Origin: Azoarcus sp. Aa7
GTDB lineage: Bacteria; Pseudomonadota; Gammaproteobacteria; Burkholderiales; Rhodocyclaceae
NCBI RefSeq assembly: GCF_014822185.1
Contig: NZ_QVLR01000037.1
Location: forward strand, 62,001-126,000
Direction: 5' to 3'
Length of the DNA stretch: 64,000 bases
Part shown: piece after piece, positions 26,282 through 35,556 of the stretch
Numbering within the stretch: the first letter of the stretch is position 1
How the letters are laid out: every line of letters starts with the position of its first letter
Notes under the pieces: generated by a model
The model's input: only the letters and a program-made list of their open reading frames with translations
Databases searched by the model: none
Told to the model about the DNA's origin: nothing
Translations under genes and position numbers: made by a program

Positions 26282-28159
26282 TCACGCGAGCCGATCCAGC
26301 TCATACGACGCCCGGCGGCCGGGCGATCCCGCAAGCACACAACGGGTGCGACCGCCCTGCTTGGCACCATACATCGCATGGTCGGCAGCCAGCATCAACG
26401 CATTCGCATCCTCCCCGTCGCCCGGGAACAGCGCGATGCCGACGCTCGCGCCGACGCGCACCACCTCCTCGCCGAGCGGCACAGGCCGGGATAGTTCCGC
26501 GACGATCTTGTCACCGACCTGAAGCGCGTGAGCTGGATCGTTCATCGCCTCCAGCAGGACCACGAACTCGTCGCCGCCGAGGCGCGCGACGGTATCGCTG
26601 GCACGCACGCAGTTGCTCAGGCGGAGCGCGAGCGCTTTGAGCAATTCGTCGCCGGCCGAGTGACCGAAGCGGTCGTTGACCGCCTTGAAGCCGTCGAGGT
26701 CGATCACCAGGAGCGAGAAGACGCTGCCCTGTCGTTGCCCGCGCCGGATCGCGTGCGCGATGCGGTCGTCGAGGACCACGCGGTTGGCGAGCCCCGTGAG
26801 ATGGTCGTGGTGCGCGACCCGGATGAGCGCCGCCTCGTTTTCCCGCAGGCGCTCGTTCACTCCGGCGAGCTCGGCCGTGCGCTGCGCGACCCGCTGCTCC
26901 AGTTCCTTCTCCGAGCGCTGCAGGGTTTCGACCATCGCTTCCTTCACGGCGAGCATTTCCGTCTGTGCGGCTTCCTTGCCCCGGCGCATGACGTGGATGC
27001 GGTCCGCGAGGGCGAACGACAGGAGCAGCATCTCCAGCGCCGAACCGATCTGCATCGCGTAGCTGGTGAGCAGGTTCGTCGGAACCCAACCGAGGTTGCG
27101 CATGCCCATCACTGCAACGCCGCCGAGCAACAGGCTCCAGGCCACGAGGAAGTAACGTGCGCCGGGGTGTCGGTTGAGCCGGCAGCGCACGCCCGCGACG
27201 ACCGCAGTCAGCGAGAACGCCACACCGAGCAGCGAGACGAGGATGGCCGCGATGCGGTAATTCAGCGGCATCACCACCAGCACCGCGACGGCGAACGCCG
27301 CCGCGAGCAGGAGGATCAATGGGTCGAGTCGCGGGGTTTGCCGCCGCGTGTCGAGAAAGTTGCGGGTGAAGAGCGCGCCGAAGACGCCGGCCGCAGCAAA
27401 GCCCGACGGCAGGGCGATGTCGCCCCAGGCCGGCCAGTCCGGCCAGAGGAACTGGTTGCCCAGCCCGTTCAGGGAGAGCTGACCAACAGCCATGGCGACG
27501 ACGAAGGCGACATAGGCGAGGTAGACCCGATCGCGCAGCGAAAGGTAGAGCAGCAGGTTGTACGCCCCCAAGGCAAACAACATGCCGTAGTACATGGCCA
27601 GGATCGTGTACTGCTCCTGGTCGTGATGATGCAGCGCGGCCGGCGTCCACAGGTTCACCGGAACAGTGAGGCTGCCCTTGGACACCACCCGCAGGAACAC
27701 CGTCTGGGCGACGCCGGGCTCGAGCGCGAGGGGAAAGACGAGGTTCCGATGTGCAAACGGGCGAGTGGAGAACGGGCTCAGGTCGCCCGCCGTCTGCCGG
27801 GAGGTCCCGCCGGGGCCGACGACGAACACATCGACGCGGTCCAGCGAGGGAAATCCGATCTCCAGCAGCCAGTCGCTCGGCCGCCCCGCCTCGGGCACGA
27901 CGCCGAAGCGCAGCCAGAACGTCGACGTCGAGTAGCCGAAATTGACGTCGTTTCCCTCGAACGCAGCCGGACGAAATCCCGCGGCCACGGCAGGATCCGC
28001 CAGATCCGCGACGTCGAGGATCCCCGGCCCGTCTTCGATGAACTCGAGGTGCCCGACGAGCGGGACGGAGGCGGTCGCTCCGAGCGTCAGGTAGACCGCA
28101 CCAGCATTCGAATCGAGCAGAAGCGCGAATAACAACAGCAGGAAACGGACAAGGCGCAT
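26282..28159 (-). CDS. Diguanylate cyclase with 7TMR-DISM sensor
   Basis: The product is 625 residues, starting at the ATG followed by a signal peptide (MRLVRFLLLLFALLLDSNAG). An extracellular DISM-type beta-rich domain (about 30-160, with FGYSTSTFWLRF) precedes seven membrane helices (about 175-385), a coiled coil (about 395-450) and a GGDEF domain. The catalytic motif is an intact GGDEF at about 528-532, with an inhibitory-site RxxD (RASD) five residues before it. It should synthesise c-di-GMP in response to a periplasmic, possibly carbohydrate, ligand. A PilZ receptor gene lies 240 bp upstream on the same strand. Confidence 0.95.
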   Translation of the reverse strand: MRLVRFLLLLFALLLDSNAGAVYLTLGATASVPLVGHLEFIEDGPGILDVADLADPAVAAGFRPAAFEGNDVNFGYSTSTFWLRFGVVPEAGRPSDWLLEIGFPSLDRVDVFVVGPGGTSRQTAGDLSPFSTRPFAHRNLVFPLALEPGVAQTVFLRVVSKGSLTVPVNLWTPAALHHHDQEQYTILAMYYGMLFALGAYNLLLYLSLRDRVYLAYVAFVVAMAVGQLSLNGLGNQFLWPDWPAWGDIALPSGFAAAGVFGALFTRNFLDTRRQTPRLDPLILLLAAAFAVAVLVVMPLNYRIAAILVSLLGVAFSLTAVVAGVRCRLNRHPGARYFLVAWSLLLGGVAVMGMRNLGWVPTNLLTSYAMQIGSALEMLLLSFALADRIHVMRRGKEAAQTEMLAVKEAMVETLQRSEKELEQRVAQRTAELAGVNERLRENEAALIRVAHHDHLTGLANRVVLDDRIAHAIRRGQRQGSVFSLLVIDLDGFKAVNDRFGHSAGDELLKALALRLSNCVRASDTVARLGGDEFVVLLEAMNDPAHALQVGDKIVAELSRPVPLGEEVVRVGASVGIALFPGDGEDANALMLAADHAMYGAKQGGRTRCVLAGSPGRRASYELDRLA

Positions 28160-28402
28160 GTCTGACGTGGGCGCGGCTGGGTGAGCAATGATCCTGTCAA
28201 TCGGTCGAGGCATGGGACAGCCCACGCCCGGGCGTACTGGCACCTACCTGGACAAGCGGATCGAACAGCGATCTTGTGAGGGGACGCCAGCTTACGCAAC
28301 TTTACTTACGACAAGCTTAATTATCGTCATTGCGCCGTTCGATCTTCTTTGATAACAATGAAAATTCGAGGCCCCACCGCATGGCGTAGGGTCTTCGCCT
28401 TT

Positions 28403-29215
28403 TCAGATGGCGCTATGCGGATTCTCGATGATCTGTTGGTAGACTAGGCCCTTGATCACCATCAAATCGCTTGGTCGAAGATTCCGGAATTCGACACCGC
28501 ACCGGTATTTCCGCTCCGGTGACGTCGCGCCGATTTCGTCCTGCGGAAGCTCGCTCATGATCTCGGACTCGAGCTCCAACGGCATGTCGACATCGTGGAC
28601 TCTCGCCTGGAAGTTCAGACGCAGCATCTCGCCCTTGGACCCGAGCGCCTTGTCGCTGACGATCAGGGCACCGGTCGAGCTGATGTTCTCGATCGATGCG
28701 GTATGCCATTGGAGTTCACCTTCGCTGATGTTCGACAGGTCAACGGCCATCTGCGTGCGAACGCGGCTGGACTTGCGGATGACGGCACCCTGAACGGCTT
28801 GGGGGAAAGACAGATGCAGATACTCGAACGGCAACTTGCACACCCTCAGCACCGACGCGCGAAACGCGAAGGCGCTCTGTCGTGAGAAGGCGCGTATCAC
28901 GACGGTATCGTGCTCGACGAGATTCAGGCGCTTGCCGCGATGCATCGGGGCCGTGACAAGCAGACTGAGCGGCTCGACGTATCCGATCACGCGAACGAAC
29001 ACGCGATCCGCGGCGACCGATGCTGGGCACTCGATCTGCAGCCGGTCTCCGATCTCGAGGCACATATCCCTGAATGTGAAGGACCTTCGCCCGGGCGCCG
29101 CCTGCCCCACTTGCGCGTCCTTACCGACCGCAGGAGGAATCCTCGAGGATTCGGTGGAAGATCCGACATCGGAATGGCCTCGATCGGGAACCTGACATGC
29201 AGCATTCTCATTCAC
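28403..29215 (-). CDS. PilZ-domain c-di-GMP receptor (YcgR-like)
   Basis: The product is 270 residues starting with GTG, with AAGGTG a few bases upstream. An N-terminal PilZN/YcgR_2-like beta barrel (about 50-145) is followed by a PilZ domain (about 150-260). The c-di-GMP-binding motifs are present: RKSSRVRTQ (RxxxR) and ENISSTGALI (D/NxSxxG). The first 45 residues are polar and probably disordered. It sits between two diguanylate cyclases and is the natural receptor in the module; YcgR proteins act as flagellar brakes, but the target here is unknown. Confidence 0.9.
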   Translation of the reverse strand: MNENAACQVPDRGHSDVGSSTESSRIPPAVGKDAQVGQAAPGRRSFTFRDMCLEIGDRLQIECPASVAADRVFVRVIGYVEPLSLLVTAPMHRGKRLNLVEHDTVVIRAFSRQSAFAFRASVLRVCKLPFEYLHLSFPQAVQGAVIRKSSRVRTQMAVDLSNISEGELQWHTASIENISSTGALIVSDKALGSKGEMLRLNFQARVHDVDMPLELESEIMSELPQDEIGATSPERKYRCGVEFRNLRPSDLMVIKGLVYQQIIENPHSAI

Positions 29216-29723
29216 AGCGCACCTTGCATATTGACGGAATACGGTATTACAGCATCGGAGGCGCGACTTGTGCGTATACGCGGACCAGGCAGCAACCTTG
29301 CGCCCCTCCGATCACACACACGCAAGCCGATCAATCGGCCTTCTACCGCCCGCGGAAATTGATCTCCGCCAAAGTCCGCTGTGGTATTTGGAAGCTCTAA
29401 CTGTACGAAATAGAAGTCGTCCGAACTATGATGCATCAGGAGGTATTCATACACGTAAGGGGTTTGCGTTGATATCTTCCCATATGGCTGCTTGAGCCCG
29501 GAAATGGATCGGACCTGCCCGAGCCCGATTGCGTGTGGCGCGAGCCTCGCTCCGGGCGCCCGCTTTCGGCGGTGGAGCGCCGTGCGGAGAATGTTCAGAG
29601 CGCTGGATGGTGTTATCGAGTCGGCCGCGGGATCGATTGACCAAGACGGCAAGTCGTACAGTCCGTAGCCCTTTCGAACGCCTGCCCACCACCCTGAACG
29701 GGCCGCCAGTCAGGACAATTCGA
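29216..29723. other. Intergenic between divergent c-di-GMP genes, about 510 bp
   Basis: Lower GC than the flanks in its middle part (near 29340-29480). No gene or clear repeat is seen; promoters for the PilZ gene (leftward) and the cyclase (rightward) must lie here. Confidence 0.45.
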
Positions 29724-31625
29724 ATGAGTATCGCATATCGTTGGATTGCAGGCGTGCTCGCAATCAACTTCATTGTTGACTTTCAGCTGCATCTGCTGGC
29801 CGACGAAAGCTTGGATCAGCTCGGGATACAGGCAACGGGGAACCTCAAGGTCTCGAGCAATGTTGTGTTGCGCCGGGCAGAGCAGCTCTTCGACACCTAC
29901 GATCGCACACTCTCCGGCATCAACGAAGTCGTCGGGATAAGAGCCGGCCTCAGCGACCTCGAAATCCACCGTCTTCTGGTGCGGCGTCACGCGATCACCC
30001 CTAGCGCGCATTGGATTCTGGTAGCGCGCGAGGATGGTCAACTTGCAGCGACGTCGTTGTCCTTTCCGGCGCCGGACTTGAACATCTCGCATCGCGAGTA
30101 CTACACCGCACAGGCCGACTCCTGGGATGCCGGTCTGTATATTGGACCGCCACTGACCGATATGTGGCGCGCCGGGCGCTTCGTGCCGACCAGTCGCCGT
30201 ATCACCAATGATGGCGGCCGCTTCCTCGGCGTCGCCGTTGCGGCGGTCGATCCGGCCGGTCTGGCGAACATCCTGAGCGCCCAGGCCCTCCCGGAAGGTT
30301 ACATGCTGCGTCTCTTCCTGCGCAGCGGAGCGGCGCTTGCCTGCCTGCCCGATAGCGATGATTGTTACACGCGCGACTGGTCGACGACACCGTTGTTCAG
30401 CGCCTTGCTCGGCCGCGCGGCCAAGGGCGATGTCCGCGGTGGCGCACTGTTCGGGGACGAGTCTGCGTTTGGCGCATACACCAGTTCGGCGGAACACCCC
30501 CTCGTCGTCACGGCTACGGTCAGCGAGAGCCAGGTTCTCGCTCCATGGCGGCAGATCGCTCGACGGTATCTGGCGATCGGCATCAGCAGCAACCTCGCCA
30601 TCGTCCTCATCGCCGTTTTCGCATACCGCCAGTTCCAGCGCCGTCGCAAGGCCGTCGATGCGCTCGAGGAGGCCAACATTCACCTCGAAGAGCGAGTGGC
30701 GTCGCGCACGAACGAATTGCGCCTGAGTGAGGCACGTGCACGGCTCTTCATGAATACCGCGACCGACGCCGTCGTGGTGTTCAACCAGGGGAGGCGGATC
30801 GTCGAGTTCAACACGGCCGCCGAGAGGGTGTTCGGCTATTCGGCGGGGGAGGCGGTTGGCCGCAGCCTGGGCATTCTGCTGCCGCAGTCGGAAGCGATCG
30901 AAGACATCCCGGTCAACCGTGTGACCGCTGAAGACGAATCCCCCATCCTGCAAACGCGTGAGCTCAAGGCCCAGTCGAAGGACGGCAGGGAGTTTTTCAT
31001 CGAAGCCACGGTCGGCTGCACCGAAAACGGCGATCCGGCGCTCTTCGTTTGCGTCATCCGCGACATCTCCGACCGCAAGGCCACCGAGGAGGAACTGCGG
31101 CGCGTGGCGACGACCGACGCCTTGACCGGCGTCCTGAACCGCGGGGCGTGGACCAAGCGGACCGAGGAGCTGATCGCCAATGCCAGACGTTACCGGCGCC
31201 CGCTGACCCTGATGTCCCTCGACGCGGACAAGTTCAAGCAGATCAACGACACCTATGGGCACCCCGCCGGAGACCTTGTCCTCAAGGCGCTCGCGAAGGC
31301 GTTGAACGTGCGGGCGGGAGATATCGTCGGCCGCCTCGGCGGCGAGGAATTCGGCATCACGCTGCCCGAAACCGACGCCGAAAGTGCGCAGGAATTCGCC
31401 AAGCGTCTGCTGGACCAGATCCGGCAGTGCCGCGTGAGCGACGGCGAACATACGCTGTCCTTCACCGTGAGCATCGGTTTGACGTCCCTCGACTGCGGCG
31501 GCGATGACAGTCTCGAAGCGGCATTGAAACGGGCCGATCGCGCGCTCTATCTGGCAAAGGAGCGCGGACGGGATCAATTCGTCCGGCTGGACGGGGATTG
31601 CGTGTCACCGGGAGCGGGGCCGTAG
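29724..31625 (+). CDS. Diguanylate cyclase with periplasmic sensor and PAS
   Basis: The product is 633 residues. The ATG at 29724 begins with a membrane segment (SIAYRWIAGVLAINFIVDF). A periplasmic dCache-like sensor (about 30-280, with HREYYTAQ) is followed by a second helix (about 285-308), a coiled coil, a PAS domain (about 335-450) and a GGDEF domain. GGEEF is intact at about 539-543, with the inhibitory RxxD (RAGD) five residues before it. The frame is open 65 codons upstream but reads poorly. It is divergent from the PilZ gene; together with the DISM cyclase it makes a three-gene c-di-GMP cluster. Confidence 0.93.
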   Translation: MSIAYRWIAGVLAINFIVDFQLHLLADESLDQLGIQATGNLKVSSNVVLRRAEQLFDTYDRTLSGINEVVGIRAGLSDLEIHRLLVRRHAITPSAHWILVAREDGQLAATSLSFPAPDLNISHREYYTAQADSWDAGLYIGPPLTDMWRAGRFVPTSRRITNDGGRFLGVAVAAVDPAGLANILSAQALPEGYMLRLFLRSGAALACLPDSDDCYTRDWSTTPLFSALLGRAAKGDVRGGALFGDESAFGAYTSSAEHPLVVTATVSESQVLAPWRQIARRYLAIGISSNLAIVLIAVFAYRQFQRRRKAVDALEEANIHLEERVASRTNELRLSEARARLFMNTATDAVVVFNQGRRIVEFNTAAERVFGYSAGEAVGRSLGILLPQSEAIEDIPVNRVTAEDESPILQTRELKAQSKDGREFFIEATVGCTENGDPALFVCVIRDISDRKATEEELRRVATTDALTGVLNRGAWTKRTEELIANARRYRRPLTLMSLDADKFKQINDTYGHPAGDLVLKALAKALNVRAGDIVGRLGGEEFGITLPETDAESAQEFAKRLLDQIRQCRVSDGEHTLSFTVSIGLTSLDCGGDDSLEAALKRADRALYLAKERGRDQFVRLDGDCVSPGAGP

Positions 31626-31654
31626 CATGCTCCGCGGCCGCCATTTGTCACCCT

Positions 31655-31864
31655 TCACCGATGGGCAGTGGATCGGGGAAGTCTTCCTTCGCGAATTCCC
31701 TCGGATGTCTCGGCCCGAGCCTGCTCGGCGCTGCTCAGCTGTACCCGGCGGATCTTGCCGGACATGGTCTTCGGCAGGTCGGCGAACTCAATGCGGCGGA
31801 GCCGCCGGAAGGGCGCGAGCCGTGCGCGCGCAAGCGCGAGGATCTTGCCCACGAGCTCGCGGCT
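31655..31864 (-). pseudogene. C-terminal remnant of an AMP-dependent acyl-CoA ligase
   Basis: About 50 codons read ELVGKILALARARLAPFRR then IEFADLPKTMSGKIRRVQL, which is the C-terminal hinge and catalytic-lysine segment of acyl-CoA synthetases. The rest of the roughly 500-residue protein is absent on both sides. It is a deletion scar. Confidence 0.8.
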
Positions 31865-31994
31865 TGGCGGATGGGGACGGGTAGGAGAAGGTGCCACGAT
31901 TAAATGTGAAGGCACGAGGCGATTCCGTTCCCGGGAGATTGAGTGCCGTCCTCATCAATCTCGCCGCCTCGTACTTCTGACGAAGAACGCCGCG

Positions 31995-32702
31995 CTATGC
32001 TCCCAGCTTGCCGAGGTACGGCAACACGAGCGGTCCGACAGATTTCGCGAGCGACCACACGCCTTCGCCGAACTTCTTGACCTTTTCGAGGTTATCGCAA
32101 ACCTCGGCAGTCTTCTTGATGACGTCGCTGGCTTTGGCGAGCACGCTCTGCGCAGCCTCCGGAGCCGTTTCATGTTCGGCCTCGACACGGGTTCGTTCCA
32201 CCGTGTATGCCCCGGCGACTTTCTGGAGCGCGTCCTTCACCGGCCTGGTGCCTTGGATGCCGTAGACGCGGAGCGCGGCGCGGATCGTGTCCAACTGCCG
32301 CTGAATGAAGTCGCGCAGGTATGGAGATATCTCGGTGTTCTGCAAAGTCTGCTCGAGCGACGCGACCTCCTCGCGCAGGGCGGCGAGATCCGCCGCTGGC
32401 ATATCGCCTTCATCCTCATCCCTGAGCACCCAAGCGGCCCATGCGAACCCTTGCCGGCATTCGGGCGGCTGGATATTGCCGCGGTGACCGTTCCACGACG
32501 AGTGAAGGAGGCCGGGCGAAGCCACATTCTTGAGCCGATCAAACCCAGGGCTCGTCAGTTCCGGCGGAACGCCGTGCTCCGTCAATCGCATGCGCGTGAA
32601 ATCGATCTGCTGCCGGAGAGCAACGAGACAACTCGTGACGTCGTCTTCAAGGTGCGGCGTGTTGATTTCGAGATCGAACACCACGGCCCACGTGTTCGTC
32701 AT
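31995..32702 (-). CDS. Hypothetical soluble helical protein
   Basis: The product is 235 residues with no recognised domain. The N-terminal half begins TNTWAVVFDLEINTPHLEDD and contains an odd WNGHRGN...FAWAAWVL stretch. The C-terminal half is strongly helical (AADLAALREEVASLEQTLQN; later AAQSVLAKASDVIKKTAE) and ends in a hydrophobic segment, VWSLAKSVGPLVLPYLGKL. The start lies at ATG 32702 with AGGACC upstream. A membrane-interacting helix at the extreme C-terminus is possible. It follows the H-NS gene cluster on the same strand. Confidence 0.65.
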   Translation of the reverse strand: MTNTWAVVFDLEINTPHLEDDVTSCLVALRQQIDFTRMRLTEHGVPPELTSPGFDRLKNVASPGLLHSSWNGHRGNIQPPECRQGFAWAAWVLRDEDEGDMPAADLAALREEVASLEQTLQNTEISPYLRDFIQRQLDTIRAALRVYGIQGTRPVKDALQKVAGAYTVERTRVEAEHETAPEAAQSVLAKASDVIKKTAEVCDNLEKVKKFGEGVWSLAKSVGPLVLPYLGKLGA

Positions 32703-32931
32703 GGTCTGGTCCTACTGCTGCCCAATGAGCGTGTCGTAGATCGAAAGCAGTCGTGCGGCCCGATTCATACGGATGGCGGAAGTCGGGTTGGAAGCAAGAT
32801 AGTACAGACAAGGAGCGGTCGTTGGGGGCGGAGCGGGGGGCGTGCGTCCCGGTCAGCGCATTGTCAGCGGGGAACCGGGACACAACACCCACAGGGTCGC
32901 CGTGGGTGTCAAGAAAGAAATTATGCGGCAT
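32647..32931 (-). CDS. Possible small ORF in the H-NS operon, doubtful
   Basis: A 94-codon frame starts MPHNFFLDTHGDPVGVV with an ATG overlapping the end of the frame before it, and runs 56 bp into the next gene. The first third looks protein-like; the end (DEHVGRGVRSRNQHAAP) is probably out of the true frame. It may be a decayed gene. Confidence 0.2.
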   Translation of the reverse strand: MPHNFFLDTHGDPVGVVSRFPADNALTGTHAPRSAPNDRSLSVLSCFQPDFRHPYESGRTTAFDLRHAHWAAVGPDHDEHVGRGVRSRNQHAAP

Positions 32932-33115
32932 ATCGGGCGCCGCCTTGGACTGGCGTCTGCACGTCGGTCGGCGGATGATCGCCCAAGGAACGAAGATACG
33001 CGGCTGCCTTCGATGCCGCGTCCGCGGCGGGATCTGTCCCGGGCGCGGCGGAACGCTGCCCCGAGTTCAGAGGCTGGTATCCGAGGGATGCGAAGCGCCC
33101 CGAGGACCGCCTCAA
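32921..33115 (-). CDS. Possible 64-aa protein overlapping the HTH gene
   Basis: A TTG start overlaps the stop of the preceding HTH gene (TTGA). The frame has reasonable third-position GC and reads SSGRFASLGYQPLNSGQRSA, then AASKAAAYLRSLGDHPPTDV. No family is recognised. Coupled overlap is the main support. Confidence 0.35.
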   Translation of the reverse strand: MRRSSGRFASLGYQPLNSGQRSAAPGTDPAADAASKAAAYLRSLGDHPPTDVQTPVQGGARYAA

Positions 33116-33414
33116 GCACTACGCCGCGCACTTCGCGCGGGTTCTCGCACGCACTCCTTGTTGCGCAGCCACGCCAGGAGATCGCCCGCTTGCTTGTCTG
33201 TGCCGTATGTGAGGTGTAAGAGGAGCCGCACCGGACTTGGGATCGTTCTTCCGCCTTCATATCGAGAGCCGCCCGGCTGCGTGACGGATAACCTACGCCA
33301 AAATTCGGACTGGTTCATTGCGAGTTTCGTTCGCAACTCGCGGACTTCATCGCCGCTCTTGAAGCGCAGCGCAGGTTGTTTCCGCGGTTTCGCCGCGGGG
33401 GCGTTCGTGGTCAC
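33112..33414 (-). CDS. Helix-turn-helix protein coupled to H-NS
   Basis: The product is 100 residues with a GTG start overlapping the H-NS stop (GTGA), so it is translationally coupled. The centre, SGDEVRELRTKLAMNQSEFW then YEGGRTIPSPVRLLLHLTYG, is an XRE-type helix-turn-helix of the kind found in plasmid- and island-borne regulators. Basic tails flank the domain. It probably regulates its own operon. Confidence 0.8.
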   Translation of the reverse strand: MTTNAPAAKPRKQPALRFKSGDEVRELRTKLAMNQSEFWRRLSVTQPGGSRYEGGRTIPSPVRLLLHLTYGTDKQAGDLLAWLRNKECVREPARSARRSA

Positions 33415-33929
33415 AGGCTTGCGTCTGGTTGAGCGGAGAAGGCGTCGGGCGCGTACTCAACCGGTGTCGGGGCAGCGGTCCGTGAGTCTGCCGCCGGCAC
33501 GGCCGCGCTTGCCATCGGGCGGTTTTCGGAGGGGGCTTTGAGCTTGGCTTGCCGCTTGTCGAATTTCTGCGCGGCGGTGGCGAGTGCCTCCATCGCGCCG
33601 CCGTTCGCGAGCCACGCCGCGACCCACTGCGGCCTGCGGCCGCGCCCGGACCAAGCGAGTTCCTTGTTGGAGGGATGCCGATATTTTGCCGGCAATGGAA
33701 CTCGTGCGGCGGGAATGGCATTCGAAGGAGCCTTCGGCGGTTTGGTCTGAGTTGCGCCGGACGCCCCTACGAGCTCGTCGAGCGACAAGCCGTGCTCACG
33801 TGCCATCTTCTGCAATTTCTTGAGCATCGACGCCTTCCCTGCCGACTCCTGCTTTTCGATTTCCTTCGCAATGCGGGCGCCGAGTTGCTTGAGCTGCGGG
33901 AGGGTGTAGCTGCTGAGATTCTGGGTCAT
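33411..33929 (-). CDS. H-NS-family nucleoid protein
   Basis: The product is 172 residues. The N-terminal coiled coil (LPQLKQLGARIAKEIEKQES) mediates dimerisation; the DNA-binding motif YRHPSNKELAWSGRGRRPQW at about 84-103 is the classic H-NS C-terminal signature. Unusually, about 70 residues rich in A, P, K and S follow the DNA-binding motif, whereas chromosomal H-NS proteins of this type end soon after it. Island-borne H-NS copies commonly silence foreign DNA and help the element stay quiet. It heads an overlapping gene run on the minus strand. Confidence 0.92.
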   Translation of the reverse strand: MTQNLSSYTLPQLKQLGARIAKEIEKQESAGKASMLKKLQKMAREHGLSLDELVGASGATQTKPPKAPSNAIPAARVPLPAKYRHPSNKELAWSGRGRRPQWVAAWLANGGAMEALATAAQKFDKRQAKLKAPSENRPMASAAVPAADSRTAAPTPVEYAPDAFSAQPDASL

Positions 33930-34131
33930 AGCGGTCCGAGATGCTTGGGCGGGTGGGATACATGGAAATGCTAATCATGCCACGGGTACGGAAGCGACGG
34001 TGCAGCCCTTGCAGAACGCAGTCCTGTCCGGCACACGGCCGGTTTTCGCACCACGGCGACTGCAAAATCGCATGTCAATGGCCGGCGTGGTTCATTGCAC
34101 ACAAGTAGAGTTTTTGCGCTGCAACAGGCGG

Positions 34132-34159
34132 TTGACTTGATCGACGGCGGTCCTATACT
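34132..34159 (+). promoter_or_regulatory. Sigma-70 promoter of the phasin gene
   Basis: TTGACT (34132-34137), 16 bp, TATACT (34154-34159), about 80 bp before the phasin start. Both hexamers match the consensus at five of six bases. Confidence 0.75.
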
Positions 34160-34241
34160 GCAGCGCAGTATGACGAACGCACCCGGGTTTCCGATGCGGG
34201 TGCCATTGACGATTCGACCGATCTCACCAAGGAAATTGACG

Positions 34242-34802
34242 ATGAACGCCTTTGCCGCCCGCGAGCAGTTCGCCTCCGCCAACCAGGCCAGCGTGGACAT
34301 CCTGACGACTCTTGCCAACAAGGCTTTCACCCAAGTCGAGCGGCTGACCGAGCTGAACCTGAACACCGTCCGCTCGGTGCTGGAAGACAGTGTTGCCGCC
34401 ACGAAGACCGTGCTCGCGGTCAAGAACCCGCAGGATCTGGTTGCGCTGCAAGGCACGTTGGCTCAGCCGATGCTTGATAAGGCGGTCGTCTACGGGCGCG
34501 GCGTGTATGAAATCGCTACTGAGGGCCAGCAGGAAATCGCGAAGCTTTTCGAAGTGCGAGTCGCTGAACTGAACAAGACCTTCACCGACACGCTGGACAA
34601 GGCCGCCGAGTCCGCTCCGGCTGGTTCCGAGGCCCTGTTCGCTGCCTTCAAGTCGGCCGTCGGTGCCGCCAACAACGTGTTCGACAGCGTCAGCAAGGCG
34701 ACCAAGCAAGCGACCGAGATCGCCGGAGCGACCGTGACGGCAGCGAGCACCGTGGTCAAGGGCGCGTCGTCCAAGGCAGGATCGTCCAAGAAATCGGCCT
34801 GA
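34242..34802 (+). CDS. phaP: Phasin family protein
   Basis: The product is 186 residues. It coats polyhydroxyalkanoate granules and limits their size. The sequence is an all-helical amphipathic protein of the Phasin_2 family (SANQASVDILTTLANKAFTQ; LTELNLNTVRSVLEDS; FEVRVAELNKTFTDTLDKA) with the usual Ala/Lys/Ser-rich tail. The start ATG follows AAGGA with proper spacing; the frame upstream is non-coding. It is monocistronic with its own promoter and terminator. Whether it belongs to the accessory region or the core is not clear. The symbol is by family. Confidence 0.9.
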   Translation: MNAFAAREQFASANQASVDILTTLANKAFTQVERLTELNLNTVRSVLEDSVAATKTVLAVKNPQDLVALQGTLAQPMLDKAVVYGRGVYEIATEGQQEIAKLFEVRVAELNKTFTDTLDKAAESAPAGSEALFAAFKSAVGAANNVFDSVSKATKQATEIAGATVTAASTVVKGASSKAGSSKKSA

Positions 34803-34848
34803 TCGCATACGGCATGGACTGAGCTGAACTGAATCGCTCGCGCAATAT

Positions 34849-34881
34849 TGCCGCCCTTGCAACACCGGGCGACATTTTTTT
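34849..34881 (+). terminator. Rho-independent terminator after phasin
   Basis: TGCCGCCC / GGGCGACA (7 of 8 paired) with a 10-base loop, followed by seven T residues, about 47 bp after the stop. Confidence 0.85.
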
Positions 34882-35187
34882 GTCCACGCGCGCGCGCATT
34901 GCCGAGGCTCAACGCGATGAGCGGCCCTCGCCGCGTCGACGCGACATTCAGCGCGGTGCCCCTCGTCCTGCTGCATCGCCGCCGCCCTCGATCGCTGCGG
35001 GACCATCTCAATCCACGTGGCGGAGGGGGTCGCAGGGGAGGCGACTGCAGTCCTATCAGCTTCTTCACAGCTGGTTTGCCGTTCACCCCTAGCGCGCATC
35101 GTCCAACGGAGCGCTTGAGGCAGATGAGCCACATGCTGATGGAGCGCCGCAACGGTTCCGTCGTCGATGTCGACGCGAAGCGGCGAC
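34882..35187. other. Intergenic, about 305 bp, nothing seen
   Basis: Convergent gap between the phasin terminator and the IHF-like gene. Open frames on both strands lack start sites. Confidence 0.5.
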
Positions 35188-35556
35188 TCACACGAACTCC
35201 TCGATGTCGTCCTGGACACTGCGCGTCGCACGATGCGCAGCAGCTGCCGGGCCGGTTCCGTCTGACGGTCGCTTGCCCGTGCCGGCCGCACCTTTGAGCA
35301 TGTTACTGCGGTGAAACACCACGACGCGACGCGCGCGGACCACGGCTGTCTCGCCCGTCTTCGGGTTACGTCCCGGGCGCGCGCCTTTTTGGCGCAACTG
35401 GAAGCTGCCAAATCCAGACAGCTTGACCTCCTCGCCGCCCGCGAGCGCCGCGGCAATCTCCTCGAAAAAGGCTTCTACTATTTCGCTTGCTTCGCGCTTG
35501 TTGAAACCGATAGCGTCGGCGATGCGTTGGGTGAGATCGGCCTTGGTCAGGGTCAT
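35188..35556 (-). CDS. IHF-alpha/HU-family DNA-bending protein
   Basis: The product is 122 residues. The first 92 match integration host factor alpha: [36 protein letters not shown], the DNA-intercalating arm [10 protein letters not shown] and [11 protein letters not shown] 30-residue C-terminal extension rich in G, A, T and R, ending DDIEEFV, is not usual for IHF. It is isolated from pheT, the normal neighbour of chromosomal ihfA, so this is probably a second copy carried with the accessory DNA. It would help recombination and nucleoid structure. Confidence 0.9.
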   Translation of the reverse strand: MTLTKADLTQRIADAIGFNKREASEIVEAFFEEIAAALAGGEEVKLSGFGSFQLRQKGARPGRNPKTGETAVVRARRVVVFHRSNMLKGAAGTGKRPSDGTGPAAAAHRATRSVQDDIEEFV

